This document shows, one piece after another, positions 11,421-23,527 of a stretch of DNA of 64,000 nt. The notes beneath the pieces were generated by a model. It searched no databases. It was given only the letters and a program-made list of their open reading frames with translations, and was not told the origin of the DNA. Position 1 is the first letter of the stretch. The number at the start of each line of letters is the position of its first letter. The stretch is from Cercis canadensis. Its lineage: Eukaryota > Streptophyta > Magnoliopsida > Fabales > Fabaceae. A program made the position numbers and the translations under genes. Location of the stretch: positions 62,001-126,000 of the forward strand of contig QAOA01003765.1 in assembly GCA_003255065.1 (NCBI GenBank), in the 5' to 3' direction.

Positions 11421-12390
11421 GGAAGGATCACAACCCTCTCCTGCTTCAGGTCTAGGTCGGCCGACCGAGCTCTTCCATTATTAAATACGCTCAAGAAGAT
11501 CAAAAGCTTCCAATGGACCTTGGAATGTCAAGAAGCCTTCGACCAACTAAAACAATACATAGCCTCACCTCCCATCCTCTCCAAGCCAAAACAAGGAGAA
11601 ACATTATACATTTACCTAGCCGCCAGTGAACAAGTTGTCAGCTTTGCCCTTATTCGAGAAAAAAACACCACCTAATTTCCCATATACTATACAAGCCATG
11701 CCCTTCAAGTCACTGAGCTACGATACCACAAAATCAAAAAGCTCGCCTATGCCCTATTTCCCTCAGCCTGTTGCTTAAGACCATACTTTCAAAACCACCA
11801 TGTGACAGTCATAACTGACCAACCTATAAGGCAAGTCCTCCAGAAACCTAACCTTGTTGGCCAAATGCTTGGATGGTCTATAGAGCTTTCCAAGCACACA
11901 TTTTCCTATGAACCTCGATGATAAAACCCTAGCTGAGTTCATCAAAGAGCTCACCAGAGCAGCAGGGCCAGATCCAGAAGAGCAATTCCACTGGACGTTA
12001 TTCATAGATAGTTCTTCCAATCTCAAAGGGGGAGGAGCATGAGTAATCATGGAAGGACCAGACGGAATATCCATTAAGTGATCTTTGTGTTTCGAGTTCC
12101 AAACCTCGAATAACCAAGTAGAATATGAAGTCCTCATAACAGGATTGCGCCTAGCTCTCGAGCTTGGACCTAGGAGGCTCAATGTCTTGAGCGACTTATA
12201 GTTGGTAACCAGCCAAGTGAAGGGCGACTACTAAGGAAAAAACCCGCAAATGGCCAAATACCTCGACAAAGTAAAAAAAATCACCTCCAACCTTACACAT
12301 TTCCAAATTCAACACATCCCGAGAAATGAAAACTCTAGAGCCAACCTTTTGTCTAAACTATCCAGCAGCAAAAAGCCTGGAAATAATTAA
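11421..12390 (+). pseudogene. RNase H plus archaeal-type RNase H of element 1
   Basis: The first RNase H region reads KIKSFQWTLECQEAFDQLKQ, LSKPKQGETLYIYLAAS and, after 11690, HALQVTELRYHKIKKLAY. A second domain follows from about 11985: FIDSSSNLKGGG, NNQVEYEVLITGLRLALELG, NVLSDL-stop-LVTSQVKGDY and IQHIPRNENSRANLLSKL. This is the archaeal-type RNase H found in Tat-lineage elements. Compared with element 2 (IDGSSN), the first acidic region reads IDSSSN. Several stops break the frame. Confidence 0.75.
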
Positions 12391-12589
12391 ACAATAATAC
12401 AAGAAACACTCTTCAACCTTAGCATAGAATCGGAAACAATACTCAACATTGAGACTAAAGTCCCAACCTGGATCTTCCTCATCAAGCATTACTTGAAAAC
12501 TGGATTCCTGCCAAGCAACAAAGCAAAAGCTTAGAAACTCCAACAAACCTCTAGCAACTACTAGTTGGAAGGAGAAGTACTCTACAAAT

Positions 12590-13695
12590 GAGGTTCCTAC
12601 ACCCATTTCTGAAATGCCTACCACCAGAGCAATCCTAATACATTATGTAGAAGATCCATGAAGGCATATGCGGCCATCACATTGGAGCACAATCTTTGGC
12701 AGTTAAAACACTTTGAGCTAGGTATTACCGGTCGACTTTGAGGCTGATTCCATTAACCTAGTGAAAAAGTGTGACAAATGCCAAATATTTGGGCACATTC
12801 ACCTAGCGCCACCCTACGACCTCCACACGACGATTAAGCCCTGATCGTTCAGCATATGGGGACTAGACCTCTTAGGTCCCTTCCTAGTGGTAGTCGAGCA
12901 AAAGAAATTTTTAATTGTCGTAATTAAGTGCTTTTCTAAATGTATTAAAGCCGAGCCTCTGGCAAGCATTACAGCAAAAAAATACTAAGAAATTTGTCCA
13001 AACTTTCATTATTTGCAGGTTTGGAATCCCTCATACAATAACAACGGATCTAGTTTGTTGACTCTGGGTTTCAAAAATTTTGTGTCGACCTCCAAATTAG
13101 ACTAAACTTCACATCGGTTAAACACCCTCAAGAAAACGGACAAATGGAAGCGGCAAACCGAATAATACTAGAAGGAATAAAAAATATGCTAGATCACACC
13201 AAGGGCAAATAGATTGAAGAACTCTCGTGGATACTGTGGTCCTACAAAACCACGCCCCAGACCTCCACAAGAGAATCACCTTATAAACTCACTTATGGAG
13301 TCGAAGCAATGATACCAATAAAGATTGACGAACCAAGTTGGAGGAGAGAGCACTCTACGGCTGAGCAAAACCAAATCAAAATGCAGATGAACCTAGAACT
13401 GCTAGAAGAAGAAAGAGAAAAAGCATAACTCAAAATGCTAGCATATAAACAAAGGATCACCAGGTACTACAACACCAAAGTCAGACACAGAGAATTTCAA
13501 CAAGGTGATCTCATTCTCAGAAAAGCCAACATCACCAGAAAGCATCTCAATGAAGTAAAGCTCGCATCAAATTGGGAGAGCCCATATCGAGTTCAAAAAG
13601 TATTGGGAAATAGAGTTTATAAACTTGTAACCATAGGAGGGAACAGAGTCCCTAGAACCTGAAATGTAACAAACCTTAAAATATACAAATCCTAA
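12590..13695 (+). pseudogene. Integrase remnant of element 1
   Basis: Scattered frames match integrase of element 2: the zinc-binding region is badly frameshifted (12650-12800), and the core is visible as FVDSGFQKFCVDLQIRLNFT and HPQENGQMEAANRIILEG (13060-13180). The C-terminal part is better preserved: WSYKTTPQTSTRESPYKLTY, YGVEAMIPIKI, then from 13435 KMLAYKQRITRYYNTKVRHR and a GPY/F-like NWESPYRVQKVLGNRVYKL. No chromodomain follows, which fits Tat rather than chromoviruses. Confidence 0.78.
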
Positions 13696-13740
13696 TGAAG
13701 CACATTTTGCAACCTCAAGGCTAATACATAAAAACTGCCA

Positions 13741-13970
13741 AGGGCCAATGCCCTTAAAAGGACTATTGTCCTTCAAGCCAGTAGATACCAAGCTGAATCA
13801 AAGGCCAATGCCCTCAAAATGACTATTGTCCTTTAAGCCGGTAAATACCAAGCTTAATCAAGGGCCAATGCCCTCAAAAGAACCAATGTCCTTCAAGCCG
13901 GTAAAAACCAAGTTAAATAAGAAGCTAATGCCCTCAAAAGGACCAAAGTCCTTCAAATTGATAACTAAAC
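13741..13970 (+). repeat. 60-bp tandem repeat, about 3.8 copies
   Basis: Units starting at 13741, 13801, 13861 and 13921 share GGCCAATGCCCTCAAAAG and GTCCTTCAAGCCGGTAAA with exactly 60-base spacing. The block lies just after integrase. Tandem arrays between pol and the 3' LTR are common in Tat/Ogre elements. Confidence 0.8.
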
Positions 13971-13973
13971 CAA

Positions 13974-14482
13974 ATTCAAATAACCAAGCTAAAGTCTTTG
14001 GTTATATTTCAAAAGTTAAATTCAAATAACCAAACTAAAGTCTTTGGTTATATTTCAAAGTTAAATCCAATTAACCGAGCTAAAGTCTTTTGTTATATTT
14101 CAAAGTTAAATCAAATAACCGAGGTGAAGTCTTTGGTTATATTTCAAAAGTTAAATTCAAATAACCGAGCTAAAGACGTTGGTTATATTTCAAAGTTAAA
14201 TCCAATTAACCGAGCTAAAGTCTTTGGTTATATTTCAAAGCTAAATCAAATAACCAAGCTAAAGTCTTTGGTTATATTTCAAAAGTTAAATTCAAATAAC
14301 CGAGCTAAAGTCTTTGGTTATATTTCAAAGTTAAATCCAATTAACCAAGCTAAAGTCTTTGGTTATATTTCAAAGATAAATTCAATTAACTGAGCTAAAA
14401 GTTTGGTTATATTTCAAAGTTAAATTCAAATAACCGAGCTAAAGTCTTGTTTTATAATCCAATTGAAACAACCAAGCTAAAA
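13974..14482 (+). repeat. About 45-bp tandem repeat, about 12 copies
   Basis: AACCGAGCTAAAGTCTTTGG followed by TTATATTTCAAAGTTAAATC recurs from about 13982 to 14470 at roughly 45-base intervals. Because 45 is a multiple of 3 the array is open in several frames, which produces a false 131-codon ORF at 13998-14393. It directly follows the 60-bp array. Confidence 0.82.
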
Positions 14483-14575
14483 AGCGCAAATCAAGAATGA
14501 GATGATCGAGATAGAAGTAAAAATTTGCATTCATTAAGGTACAAAACCAAATATAAAAAATAAAAAAATATAAAG

Positions 14576-16496
14576 CTACTCTTCAGCACCACCATCAGCT
14601 CGGTAAACCTCATCACCCTCATCACCAAAAGAAGAATCCACATCATTGTCGAACTCTTCAACACGGAGCTCGAGGTCATCCTCCTCTTCCACCTCCACTA
14701 GTTGGCCGTCTCGGACTTGCTCATAATAGTTAAAACCCTCGATATTGAGATCAGGGAGTTGCAGCCCGGCTTGCTCCACAACAAGGTTGAAACCTTTCTT
14801 GTAAGCAACCACATAATTCTCCTCGATTTTAGCTCGGGACCTAAGTCTTTCTTTTGACTAATGAGCTATGTCCTGACGACGTACCAGTTAAGATCAGAGC
14901 TTCTTCTCATGTGTTTCAATAGAACGGGCTACCTTAAGAGTCACTTGTGCATTTTCCCTCTTGCACACCAACTAGTCCTCCAACCTCTCCATCCGACGCC
15001 TAAGCCCTTTGGTTTCAAATCGAGCATTGTTCAAAGCCTCCTCGGTAGACTTTGCTTGACCTTGGGCAAGCTCTCCATCTTCTTGGAACTGGCTAGCGCG
15101 CTCCAAGTTCAGTACTCTATCCTGCACCTCAGGAACTACTACCAAGCTCCGAGCTATGTTGGATACCATGTATTTGGTCAGCAACTTGGAGGAGGCAGAT
15201 GAAACCTTAGCCTTATCCACTAGAGTGATCATCGCATCCAGTCACCGATTGCTCGGGAATTATGTGTTCTAGAAAGAAGCACTAGAGTGATTCTCCTCAT
15301 CCTCCACCACAGGAGCAGAAAAAAGTTCAAAGGACCTAACCTCTGAACTTGGTTCACTAGCAATACGACTTGAAGAGAGAGCCATCCTGTGGGCCTGGGA
15401 ACTCGGCTACACCGACCTTGAGAGAGTCTTCTGCCTCTTGGAACTTACCTTCTCTTTCCCTCTGGAAGGGGCAGAGGGAGCTTTAGGTCAGGGTTCCTCC
15501 GCAGGAATAATCCTAATAGGCTCGGCAACAGTGGCCCCAGATGGCTCACTCCCCTTCTGAGTTGCAATCTTAGCCATTTTGGAAAGATAGACCATTTTTT
15601 CTTTTGTGACTTTCTCCTATGCAAAACAGAATAAGATCGATTAATAACCTAAAAAAAAACCTTACAAAAAGAAAACAATAAATAACGACCAATCAAATCA
15701 TTGGCTTTCAACCTGAACGACCTAGCTCTCTCATAAGGTAGCTCGAAAATAACCCATATGATACGATGAGTCTCCTTGTCATACTCGCCCAATGTCCGAG
15801 TTCGGATCTTGTTAATATATTGGTTCCACTACAAAGGAAAGCGAGGACTCCCATTCTCGTGGAGGAAGAAAGCTTTATCCTACCTTGACTCACCATCCCA
15901 AATCGGTACAGTCACCCGAAAAAATTGGTTCTTCCACCCTTTGGCCAACTCTTCAATGAGCTTCATCAAGCACAATTAAGGTTGACCAGCTATGTACATA
16001 AACTCCTGCTCGGACTCTTTCACATCTTTCAAAGTGAAGAAGTAATAAAATACATCAACCTGAACATCTACTCCTAACAAACAACACATAACTTGAAAAG
16101 CTCGGGAAAAACCCTACCCATTACTATGAAGCTGAGTAGGTGCCATGTTTATAACTTGGAAGAAATCCATCTCAAAGTCTGTAAGAGGAAGCTCGACCCC
16201 AGCCTTCTCTATATAAGCAATACTAAAAGTAAATAAATTGTTATTTAGGCATTCCTTACATACATACGAGTTCCGAGGACAAACTTGGAGGTCAAAGTCA
16301 TGATAATCCCTATTAATGCTCTGTAATTGTCCTTCATCCGCCTAACATAACTAGAACAGATTGATGAAGAAATCGACCTCACACTCTCATGAACAAACAA
16401 AGGAATATAAGTGCTCGTTGCCGGAGCCTCATCGCTCAACTCACTAGACTAACTTTACGACCAACTGGAAGTATCACTCTCAAAGAATGAACTCAT
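14576..16496 (-). pseudogene. Antisense additional ORF of Tat element 1 (unknown function, coiled-coil half)
   Basis: On the strand opposite to gag-pol, a coding-like region starts at about 16496 (MSSFFESDTSSWS) and ends at the stop at 14576. N-terminal pieces read IPLFVHESVRSISSS and RSFRLKANDLIGRYL. A probable intron at about 15620-15690 separates these from a Ser/Lys-rich linker. There follow a coiled-coil-like region (ARSLVVVPEVQDRVLNLERA, RFETKGLRRRMERLED) and an acidic tail (YYEQVRDGQLVEVEEEDDLE). The same order of motifs occurs in element 2 at 32194-35602, so this is an element gene and not chance. Extra ORFs in this place and orientation are known in Tat-lineage elements, with no settled function. 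Stops and frameshifts break this copy. Confidence 0.68.
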
Positions 16497-16993
16497 CTTT
16501 ATCTTGAGATCAGAGAACAACCAAATCCTTAAGAAAAAAACTAGATAAAAAACTTTACCTAACAGAAAATGACCAAGCAGACAAACCACGAACACAAGAG
16601 CAAAGGCACAAACCGACTCCAAAGAAAAACCTTGACTAAGCTTGTACCAACCTAAGCACCGATCTTTGAAAATTCTAGAAAAGAGTAAAATGAAGTCTCA
16701 CAACCCCCTATTTATAAAAAAAAAAAGGCAAAATAGATATAACGGTTCAACTTGATTGCATTTGATGAATGACAATCAGCCACCTTTTAGCTTGGGAAGC
16801 CCAAATGTCACATCCCAACAACCTTTTTGTCTCGAAGAAGCCCAAAACGACGGTTGTCATCATGACACCGTCTGGATGTCCACTTACGCAATGCCACCTG
16901 GCACTTCATTTTATGACGTGCCAATGTGCACCTAGTTGAGGAATGTCGTCCCACCTCAATCTCGGAAGCTTGATTAGGACAATCTCCAAGCTC

Positions 16994-17014
16994 AAAGAAG
17001 GGGGGGGGGGGGGG
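16994..17014 (+). other. Polypurine tract of element 1
   Basis: An all-purine run, AAAGAAG followed by 14 G, ends exactly at the first base of the 3' LTR. This is the expected position of the plus-strand primer. The G run is unusually long and is likely to vary between reads. Confidence 0.75.
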
Positions 17015-17319
17015 TGTAGATTCCCTTGCTTAAGGCCCAATCCCAATAGCTCATGTCATTAAAGCCCTATTCCAAAAATTATCATTATATCCCTCAGCAT
17101 TCCCTTATAAATAATCCTCCATAACAGGTATAAGGACTTTTGGACTCCTCCTTCATTTATTATCCTTTTTAGCTCGGACCAATCTAACTTGACCTTCGGA
17201 GTCTGGGTATCTCAATTTGGCCCCTTAGCTCATTTCTGTTAACTATGCATCTCGAGTTTCTAGTCCTTACCCGACCTCAAACATTCCACTCGATCTCCAG
17301 CTCAATACAGGCATCGTCA
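17015..17319 (+). repeat. 3' LTR of element 1
   Basis: Begins TGTAGATTCCC and ends GGCATCGTCA. It is followed by GAAAT, the copy of the target duplication. It keeps the TATAAAT motif. Confidence 0.88.
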
Positions 17320-17324
17320 GAAAT

Positions 17325-18057
17325 ATAATCCTCTTATCAAACATTATGTCAAACAATTTTTCCTTTAAAACTGAAATAACATCAATATAATGTACTCTTA
17401 TTTATATTATCTTGTTGTGTCAATGTTATGATCTTAAACTTGAATTTCACTTAGTATTTACAATTCAAAATACATGAATGTAAATCTATTAAAGAAATAA
17501 ACAAAAAAATATAGTTGAATTTGTGTATATAGGTAAATAGGACTAGAGACAAGGCAGTAAATATACAATAGAGATGAAGATGAGGATCTAAATGAATAAC
17601 CAAGATGAGAATCTAAATTAATAACTGGCTCGAGATGGAGACAAGGACGGAGCAAGTGGTTATTAATCAGAGCTGGGGCTATCCCTGCACCATTGCTATT
17701 CGTAAGTAACAATTGTCATTCACCCACCCTCCTATCCGGTTAGTAGTTACAATGATCCTTGTGTCACTCTTGATTGGAAAATGCATTCATGCTCTAGGTA
17801 AATTAAAAAGGTGTTTGCTAAGTTATATATAGCACTTTTGAGAGGGTAGTGCTACCTTCACTCAATTGGGTGGTTTTCGGTGAGACCCACCTAGTGGTTT
17901 TACTGTCGTTACAAATATTTCAAAAAATTGGGTTATATAATATGTGATAGAACATACAATTTTTCATAATATGCAAGAATGACACGACATAGAAAAACAT
18001 GACGAAATTTTTTTTGGACAAAAGTTGAATATTTTGTTTGACACATTTTTTTTTATA
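17325..18057. other. Intergenic, nothing recognised
   Basis: This AT-rich interval runs between element 1 and a MITE-like segment. A minus-strand open stretch at 17458-17712 has no recognisable domain. I see no RNA gene. Confidence 0.4.
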
Positions 18058-18430
18058 AGTTTAATTATAATTTTGGTCCTCCTATTTTAATAACTTGAAC
18101 TTTTTGGTACCTTTATTTTAAAAATGAATAATTTAATCTTTTTATATTTGTAAAATATGTAAAAATTATTTCGTCATTTCTCAAGTCTAGTTTAAGGTGT
18201 AAAGTTCTCCAATTTACCATCTCACCATTTAGATTGAAGAGTTACGACTTGTGAATTTACCCATAAAATTTGAGCTCGATCCAACTGTAGGACTTAGTCC
18301 AAAATATCAAAACTAAAAGTTTTCATTTAACCACAAATCTAGATTCATTAACTGTTAGATTGAACTGAAATTTTGTGCAAATGTTCATTAGATATAACTT
18401 ATCAAAACGATTAAATATTTTTTATATTGT
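18058..18430. mobile_element. One-armed copy of long inverted-repeat MITE, upstream of VPS11
   Basis: AGTTTAATTATAATTTTGGT at the left edge, then CCTATTTTAATAACTTGAAC and ATTTAGATTGAAGAGTTACG, match the left arm of the foldback elements at 43564 and 44310. The centre (ACCACAAATCTAGATTC) also matches. The right arm cannot be seen, so this copy is truncated or strongly decayed. It ends about 370 bases before the VPS11 start codon and could contribute promoter sequence. Confidence 0.6.
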
Positions 18431-18602
18431 TCTTACATTAAAAACTTTATATCAGAAGCCTCCGATCAACGAGGGGTGTAGCTTGAAACACCAAATTAAA
18501 AATTAAAAATTAAAATCAAATAAAATATGAGCTCAAAAGAAAAACTCCATTCTGATCAAATTCCCTCCTCCTCTCGCCCTCTCTCTCCCCTCCGTCCCCC
18601 TT

Positions 18603-18652
18603 TGTTTCTTTTTGTCTCTCTCGCTCGCTCGCTCTCACTCTCTGCAACTCAA
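18603..18652 (+). promoter_or_regulatory. CT-rich leader of VPS11 (pyrimidine patch / microsatellite)
   Basis: A C/T-rich tract with CTCGCTCGCTCGCTCTCACT lies 150-200 bases upstream of the VPS11 ATG. Such pyrimidine patches are common around plant transcription starts and in 5' UTRs. No convincing TATA box was seen nearby. Confidence 0.45.
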
Positions 18653-18798
18653 ACCCAAATGACCAAGCCTCTTATGGAGGTGCTATGTGTTAATCGCTTA
18701 AGAAATTCAATTTGCTTTTCCTAAAATTCCAATTCTCAGTTTCTGGAAACCATTTTTCTCCGATCTCTCCGAACATCTCTTTTCCGTGTCCATATCCG

Positions 18799-21700
18799 AT
18801 GTACCAGTGGAGGAAATTCGAGTTCTTCGAGGAAAAATACTCGGGAAAATGCTCAATCCCCGAGGAGGTGAATGGGAGGATCGAGTGCTGCTCGAGCGGG
18901 AGGGGCAAGGTTGTCGTCGGCGGCGACGACGGTGCCGTCAACTTGCTCGATCGGGGCCTTAAGTTCAATTACGGCTTTCAAGCTCACTCCTCCTCCGTTC
19001 TCTTTCTTCAGCAACTCAAGGTTAGAGTGCCATAAAGTTTTTTATTTTTTATTTTTCTCTCTGATAATGTAGAAGATTTAATCGAATTTTTTTTTAAAAA
19101 AAATAGGAAAATAATTGACTGCCCTTGGTTTTTGATGGATTGTATTTATTTGTTGCTTGTTTTTATAAAAATTACTGATTTATAAAAGTGTATAAAATGG
19201 AAATCATCTTGAATAAGCTCATGATCTTTACCTCCTGTGTTGGTGTTTTGTTTTCCCTCATTGGTTGAATTTCCGCCATCCCATTTTGCTTTCTATGTAT
19301 TGTGAACATTGATGAAAGAATTTCAGGGGTTTGAGTTTAGTAAAAAATTTCAATTGGAAATATTTTTGGGTTCTGCAGAGGTGAGTTTGAGAGTCTTGAA
19401 ATTTACTCAAGAATTTACTTTGCTTGTTTGTTGGTGACCAGCAACGCAACTTCTTGGTAACTATTGGAGAAGATGAACAAATTACACCCCAGCAATCAGC
19501 ATTGTGCCTTAAGGTTTTTGACCTTGACAAGATGCAACCAGAGGGTTCAAGCATGACAAGTCCTGATTGTGTTGGAATATTGCGTATCTTTACTAATCAG
19601 TTTCCTGAAGCAAAGGTAATGACATAGTTGGACATCCGTGCTTGCTTATAAGTAATGGTTTCCATATGGTCATACTAGAACTTGTGTTGTAACCTTTATT
19701 ATTCCAAGCCCTCAAATTGAAATTTTGGTAACTATGATATGCTGCAGATTACATCATTTTTAGTCTTAGAAGAGGTTCCGCCTATACTACTCATAGCTAT
19801 TGGCTTAGACAATGGTTTTATTTACTGCATCAAAGGAGACATAGCACGGGAGCGCATCACCCGTTTCAAGCTCCAGGTGGAAAACCATTCAGGCAAAACT
19901 CTTTCCTCTATAACTGGACTTGGGTTTAGGGTAGATGGTCAATCCCTTCAATTATTTGCTGCAACTCCAAGTTCAGTGAGCTTGTTCACCTTGCATGATC
20001 AACCACCGAGGAGGCAAACCCTAGATCAGATTGGATGTAATTCGGGCAGCATTGCAATGAGTGATCGCTTGGTATGCAATCTTTTGCTATTTTTTCTCAA
20101 TAAGTTTTTATATCACCTTGTTATATTTTATCCAAAAGCTAATAGTTTTGATATGGTAAAACAAACAGGAGTTAATAATTGGTCGACCTGAGGCTGTATA
20201 TTTTTATGAAGTTGATGGGCGTGGTCCTTGTTGGGCTTTTGAGGGAGAGAAAAAACTCCTAGGGTGGTTTCGTGGATATCTTTTGTGTGTTATTGCAGAT
20301 CAAAGAACTGGAAAGAATACTTTCAACATATATGACCTGAAGAACCGTTTAATAGCCCACAGTGTATCAGTTAAAGAAGTTTCTCACATGCTCTATGAAT
20401 GGGGTCATATAATACTCATAATGACTGACAAATCAGCTTTGTGTATTGGGGAAAAGGATATGGAAAGCAAATTAGACATGCTATTTAAGAAAAACTTGTA
20501 TACTGTGGCAATCAATCTTGTTCAGACTCAGCAAGCTGATGCTGCCGCTACTGCAGAGGTGTTAAGAAAATATGGGGATCATCTATATAGCAAACAAGAC
20601 TATGATGAGGCAATGGCCCAATACATTCATACTATTGGTCACCTTGAACCTTCTTACGTAATACAGAAGTTTTTGGATGCACAAAGAATCTACAATCTCA
20701 CCAATTATTTGGAAAAGTTACATGAGAAAGGTCTTGCTTCTAAAGATCATACCACTCTTCTATTAAACTGTTACACCAAACTGAAAGATGTTGAAAAGCT
20801 AAATTTATTCATTAAAAGCGAGGACAGTGTTGGGGAACATAAGTTTGATGTGGAAACTGCAATCAGGGTTTGCCGTGCTGCCAATTACCATGAGCATGCA
20901 ATGTATGTTGCAAAGAAGGCAGGGAGGCATGAATGGTACTTGAAGATCTTGCTTGAAGACCTTGGTAGATATGAAGAGGCCTTGCAATATATTTCAAGTC
21001 TTGAACCAAGTCAGGCAGGGGTGACAATCAAGGAATATGGTAAAATTCTCATAGAGCACAAGCCAGTGGAAACAATTGAGATTCTCATAAGGCTTTGCAC
21101 AGAGGATGGAGACAAAAGAGGAGCCTCAAGCGGTGCATATGTATCTATCTTGCCATCTCCTGTTGATTTTCTTAGCATCTTCATCCATTATCCTCAGTCC
21201 CTAATGGGTTTTCTTGAAAAGTATACCGATAAGATCAAGGATTCACCTGCACAAGTGGAGATTCATAATACACTCTTGGAATTGTATATATCCAATGAAT
21301 TGAACTTTCCTTCAATATTGCAAGCTAATGAGGGTGGAGATCTTAACCTTAATGTAGGACCATCAAAGGCTATGATGTTAAGAGCTCAGTCCAACGGAAC
21401 AATTGCTGATGGGAAAAATTCATCTGATGAAAGGGGCCGTCTAGAAAGGCGTGAGAAGGGTCTACACTTGCTTAAGAGTGCATGGGCAGAAGAGATGGAA
21501 CATCCACTTTATGATGTTGATTTAGCAATAATACTATGTGAAATGAATGCATTTAAGGAAGGGCTCTTATATTTGTATGAAAAGATGAAACTCTATAAAG
21601 AAGTAATTGCTTGCTATATGCAGACACATGATCATGAGGGGTTGATTGCCTGCTGCAAAAGACTGGGGGATTCAGGTAAGGGAGGGGATCCTACTCTTTG

Positions 21701-23527
21701 GGCAGATCTACTTAAATATTTTGGTGAGCTTGGAGAAGATTGCTCCAACGAAGTAAAAGAAGTTTTGACCTATATCGAGAGGGACAATATCTTGCACCCC
21801 ATAATTGTCCTTCAAACTCTATCAAGAAATCCTTGCCTCACACTTTCTGTCATCAAGGATTACATTGCTCGAAAGCTTGAGCAGGAATCAAAGATGATCG
21901 AGGAAGACCGACGGGCTATTGACAAATATCAGGTTAGTGTCTTGTAATATCGTTTTTGGTAGTTTATATTTTACTTCTTTCCATCCAGCTTGTGTCAACT
22001 GCATGTAATTAGTACCCCTTTGTATATTTCATTTTATTTCCTGATTAGGTGAAAAACTTAGGCAAGAGTAATATACATGCCTACAAAAGACACCTAATAG
22101 AAGATAAGAAAGTGATTCTTAAAGTTGAAGCAGAGTGAATTTAAAAAAAACAGAAATATTAAAAAATTGAGTATCATTGTGAAGTTAAAATTTATTATAA
22201 AATAGTACTAGAAAACAGAAATAAATCAACTACTAAACCATTCAATGGTCTTCTAAATGGCTAAGGCATATTGGTTTTTCCATGCTGCATTTAGCTAGAC
22301 TACATAAAGACCCTCCATACACCCCTGATGCGGAGGTTCCACTTATTATTGACTTGGGAGAAAGGGTTTTAAGATTTGAGGTATTTAATGTAATTATTTT
22401 ATATTATTATCGTTATAATCTCCTATTATTGCTGGATTGTCTTTCTATCTGATTTGGGATCTCTGCTTGGTTGTTTCCCCTATTGCATCTATAGATGGAC
22501 TTCAGTTTAGGGCTACAAATTTTTCTCTCTTTTCTCATCCATCACTTTCTCTATGTCTCCCTGCTCTTCTTCTCTCTCTGAACTTTCAACCACTAACAGA
22601 TTGCTCTCTTCCCCCCCCCCCCNCCCCCCACTTTTGATCATGAATAATGATCAAATGAAATAGTTAAATATCAACAGGAACTTGGACAATAAAATTGGGG
22701 TGATTTGTGTTCTTAAATATGAAGCAGAAATCTATTCTCAATTATATGTTCTTAACTGTAGTACTTCATCTAGAGTTACTGTGGTAGGAAGCCTGTTTTT
22801 TGTAAAACGTTTTGCAACAGGACCATTAATGCAATGAATGAATTTTTCATCACCTAGTCCTCTTTTATTTCCATCTGAAGATGCAGTCCAGTGTTTCTCA
22901 TTTTGATGGTAAAACTGATTTATACTAACAATAATTTGGGCTTGAAGCAACAATTTCCTTTACTCTAGTTCAGTTTATAAAGAAATGGTTCCCAAATGAT
23001 CATGTATAGAGCATAAATTTCTTTTTCTCGTGTTAATATGAATCAATTATAAAAATTGTTATTTAGTAGTATTGATATTCAATTGTTATTCTTTCTGTCT
23101 TCAGTGAGATAGGTTTTTTAACTGTATCTCTGTGCAGGAAGATACAATGGCAATGAGAACGGAGATTCAAGATCTTAGGACAAATGCTCGAATCTTTCAG
23201 CTAAGCAAGTGCACTGCATGCACTTTCACTCTTGATCTGCCTGCCGTGCACTTCATGTGCATGCACTCTTTCCATTTGCGCTGCCTTGGCGATAATGAAA
23301 AAGAGTGTCCTGAGTGTGCCCCTGAATACAGGTCTGTTTTAGAAATGAAAAGAAATTTGGAGCAAAATTCTAAGGATCAGGATAGGTTCTTCCAGCAAAT
23401 GAAGAATTCTAAAGATGGGTTTTCTGTTATTGCTGAATACTTTGGGAAAGGGATCATCAGCAAAACGAGTAATGGACCCACTGCTGGTCTCAGATCTGGA
23501 AGCGCATCTTCCAGTAGTGGCTTCTGA
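18799..23527 (+). CDS. VPS11: Vacuolar protein sorting-associated protein 11 (VPS11), five exons
   Basis: Core subunit of the HOPS and CORVET tethering complexes, which mediate fusion at endosomes and the vacuole. I read five coding exons: 18799-19020, 19442-19615, 19748-20071, 20169-21932 and 23138-23527, all with GT-AG borders and phase 0, giving about 957 residues (the plant family is about 930-960). The protein starts MYQWRKFEFFEEK, typical of VPS11. Residues to about 350 form the WD/beta-propeller region (VVGGDDGAVNLLD, LLIAIGLDNGFIYCIKGD). The middle is the clathrin-heavy-chain-type alpha-solenoid (KYGDHLYSKQDYDEAM, ETAIRVCRAANYHEHA). The end carries a RING-H2 finger, CTAC...CMHSFHLRCL...CPEC. 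No stop or frameshift is seen. Intron 4 (about 1.2 kb) contains a poly-C run with an N at 22623. The start was chosen because it begins the conserved N-terminus. Confidence 0.95.

Larger units (their letters stand above)
4187..17319 (+). mobile_element. Ty3/Gypsy Tat-type LTR retrotransposon, decayed, with nested insertion (element 1)
   Basis: Two similar LTRs (4187-4507 and 17015-17319) with TG...CA ends are bracketed by the 5-bp duplication GAAAT (4182-4186 and 17320-17324). Between them lie, in order, a primer-binding site, gag, aspartic protease, reverse transcriptase, RNase H, a second (archaeal-type) RNase H, integrase, two tandem-repeat blocks, an antisense extra ORF, a purine tract and the 3' LTR. 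A second RNase H plus an extra ORF before the 3' LTR are traits of the Tat lineage (Ogre/Tat/Retand group). All reading frames carry stops or frameshifts, so the copy is dead. A minus-strand retroelement is inserted in RT (7177 to about 11159). Without it the element would be about 9.2 kb. Confidence 0.9.

Noticed and set aside
11775..12182. Minus-strand ORF of 135 codons
   Set aside because: Shadow of RNase H coding sequence in element 1.
13998..14393. 131-codon plus-strand ORF with VFGYISKLNPINRAK repeats
   Set aside because: It is the translation of the 45-bp tandem array; the unit length is divisible by 3, so openness carries no coding evidence.
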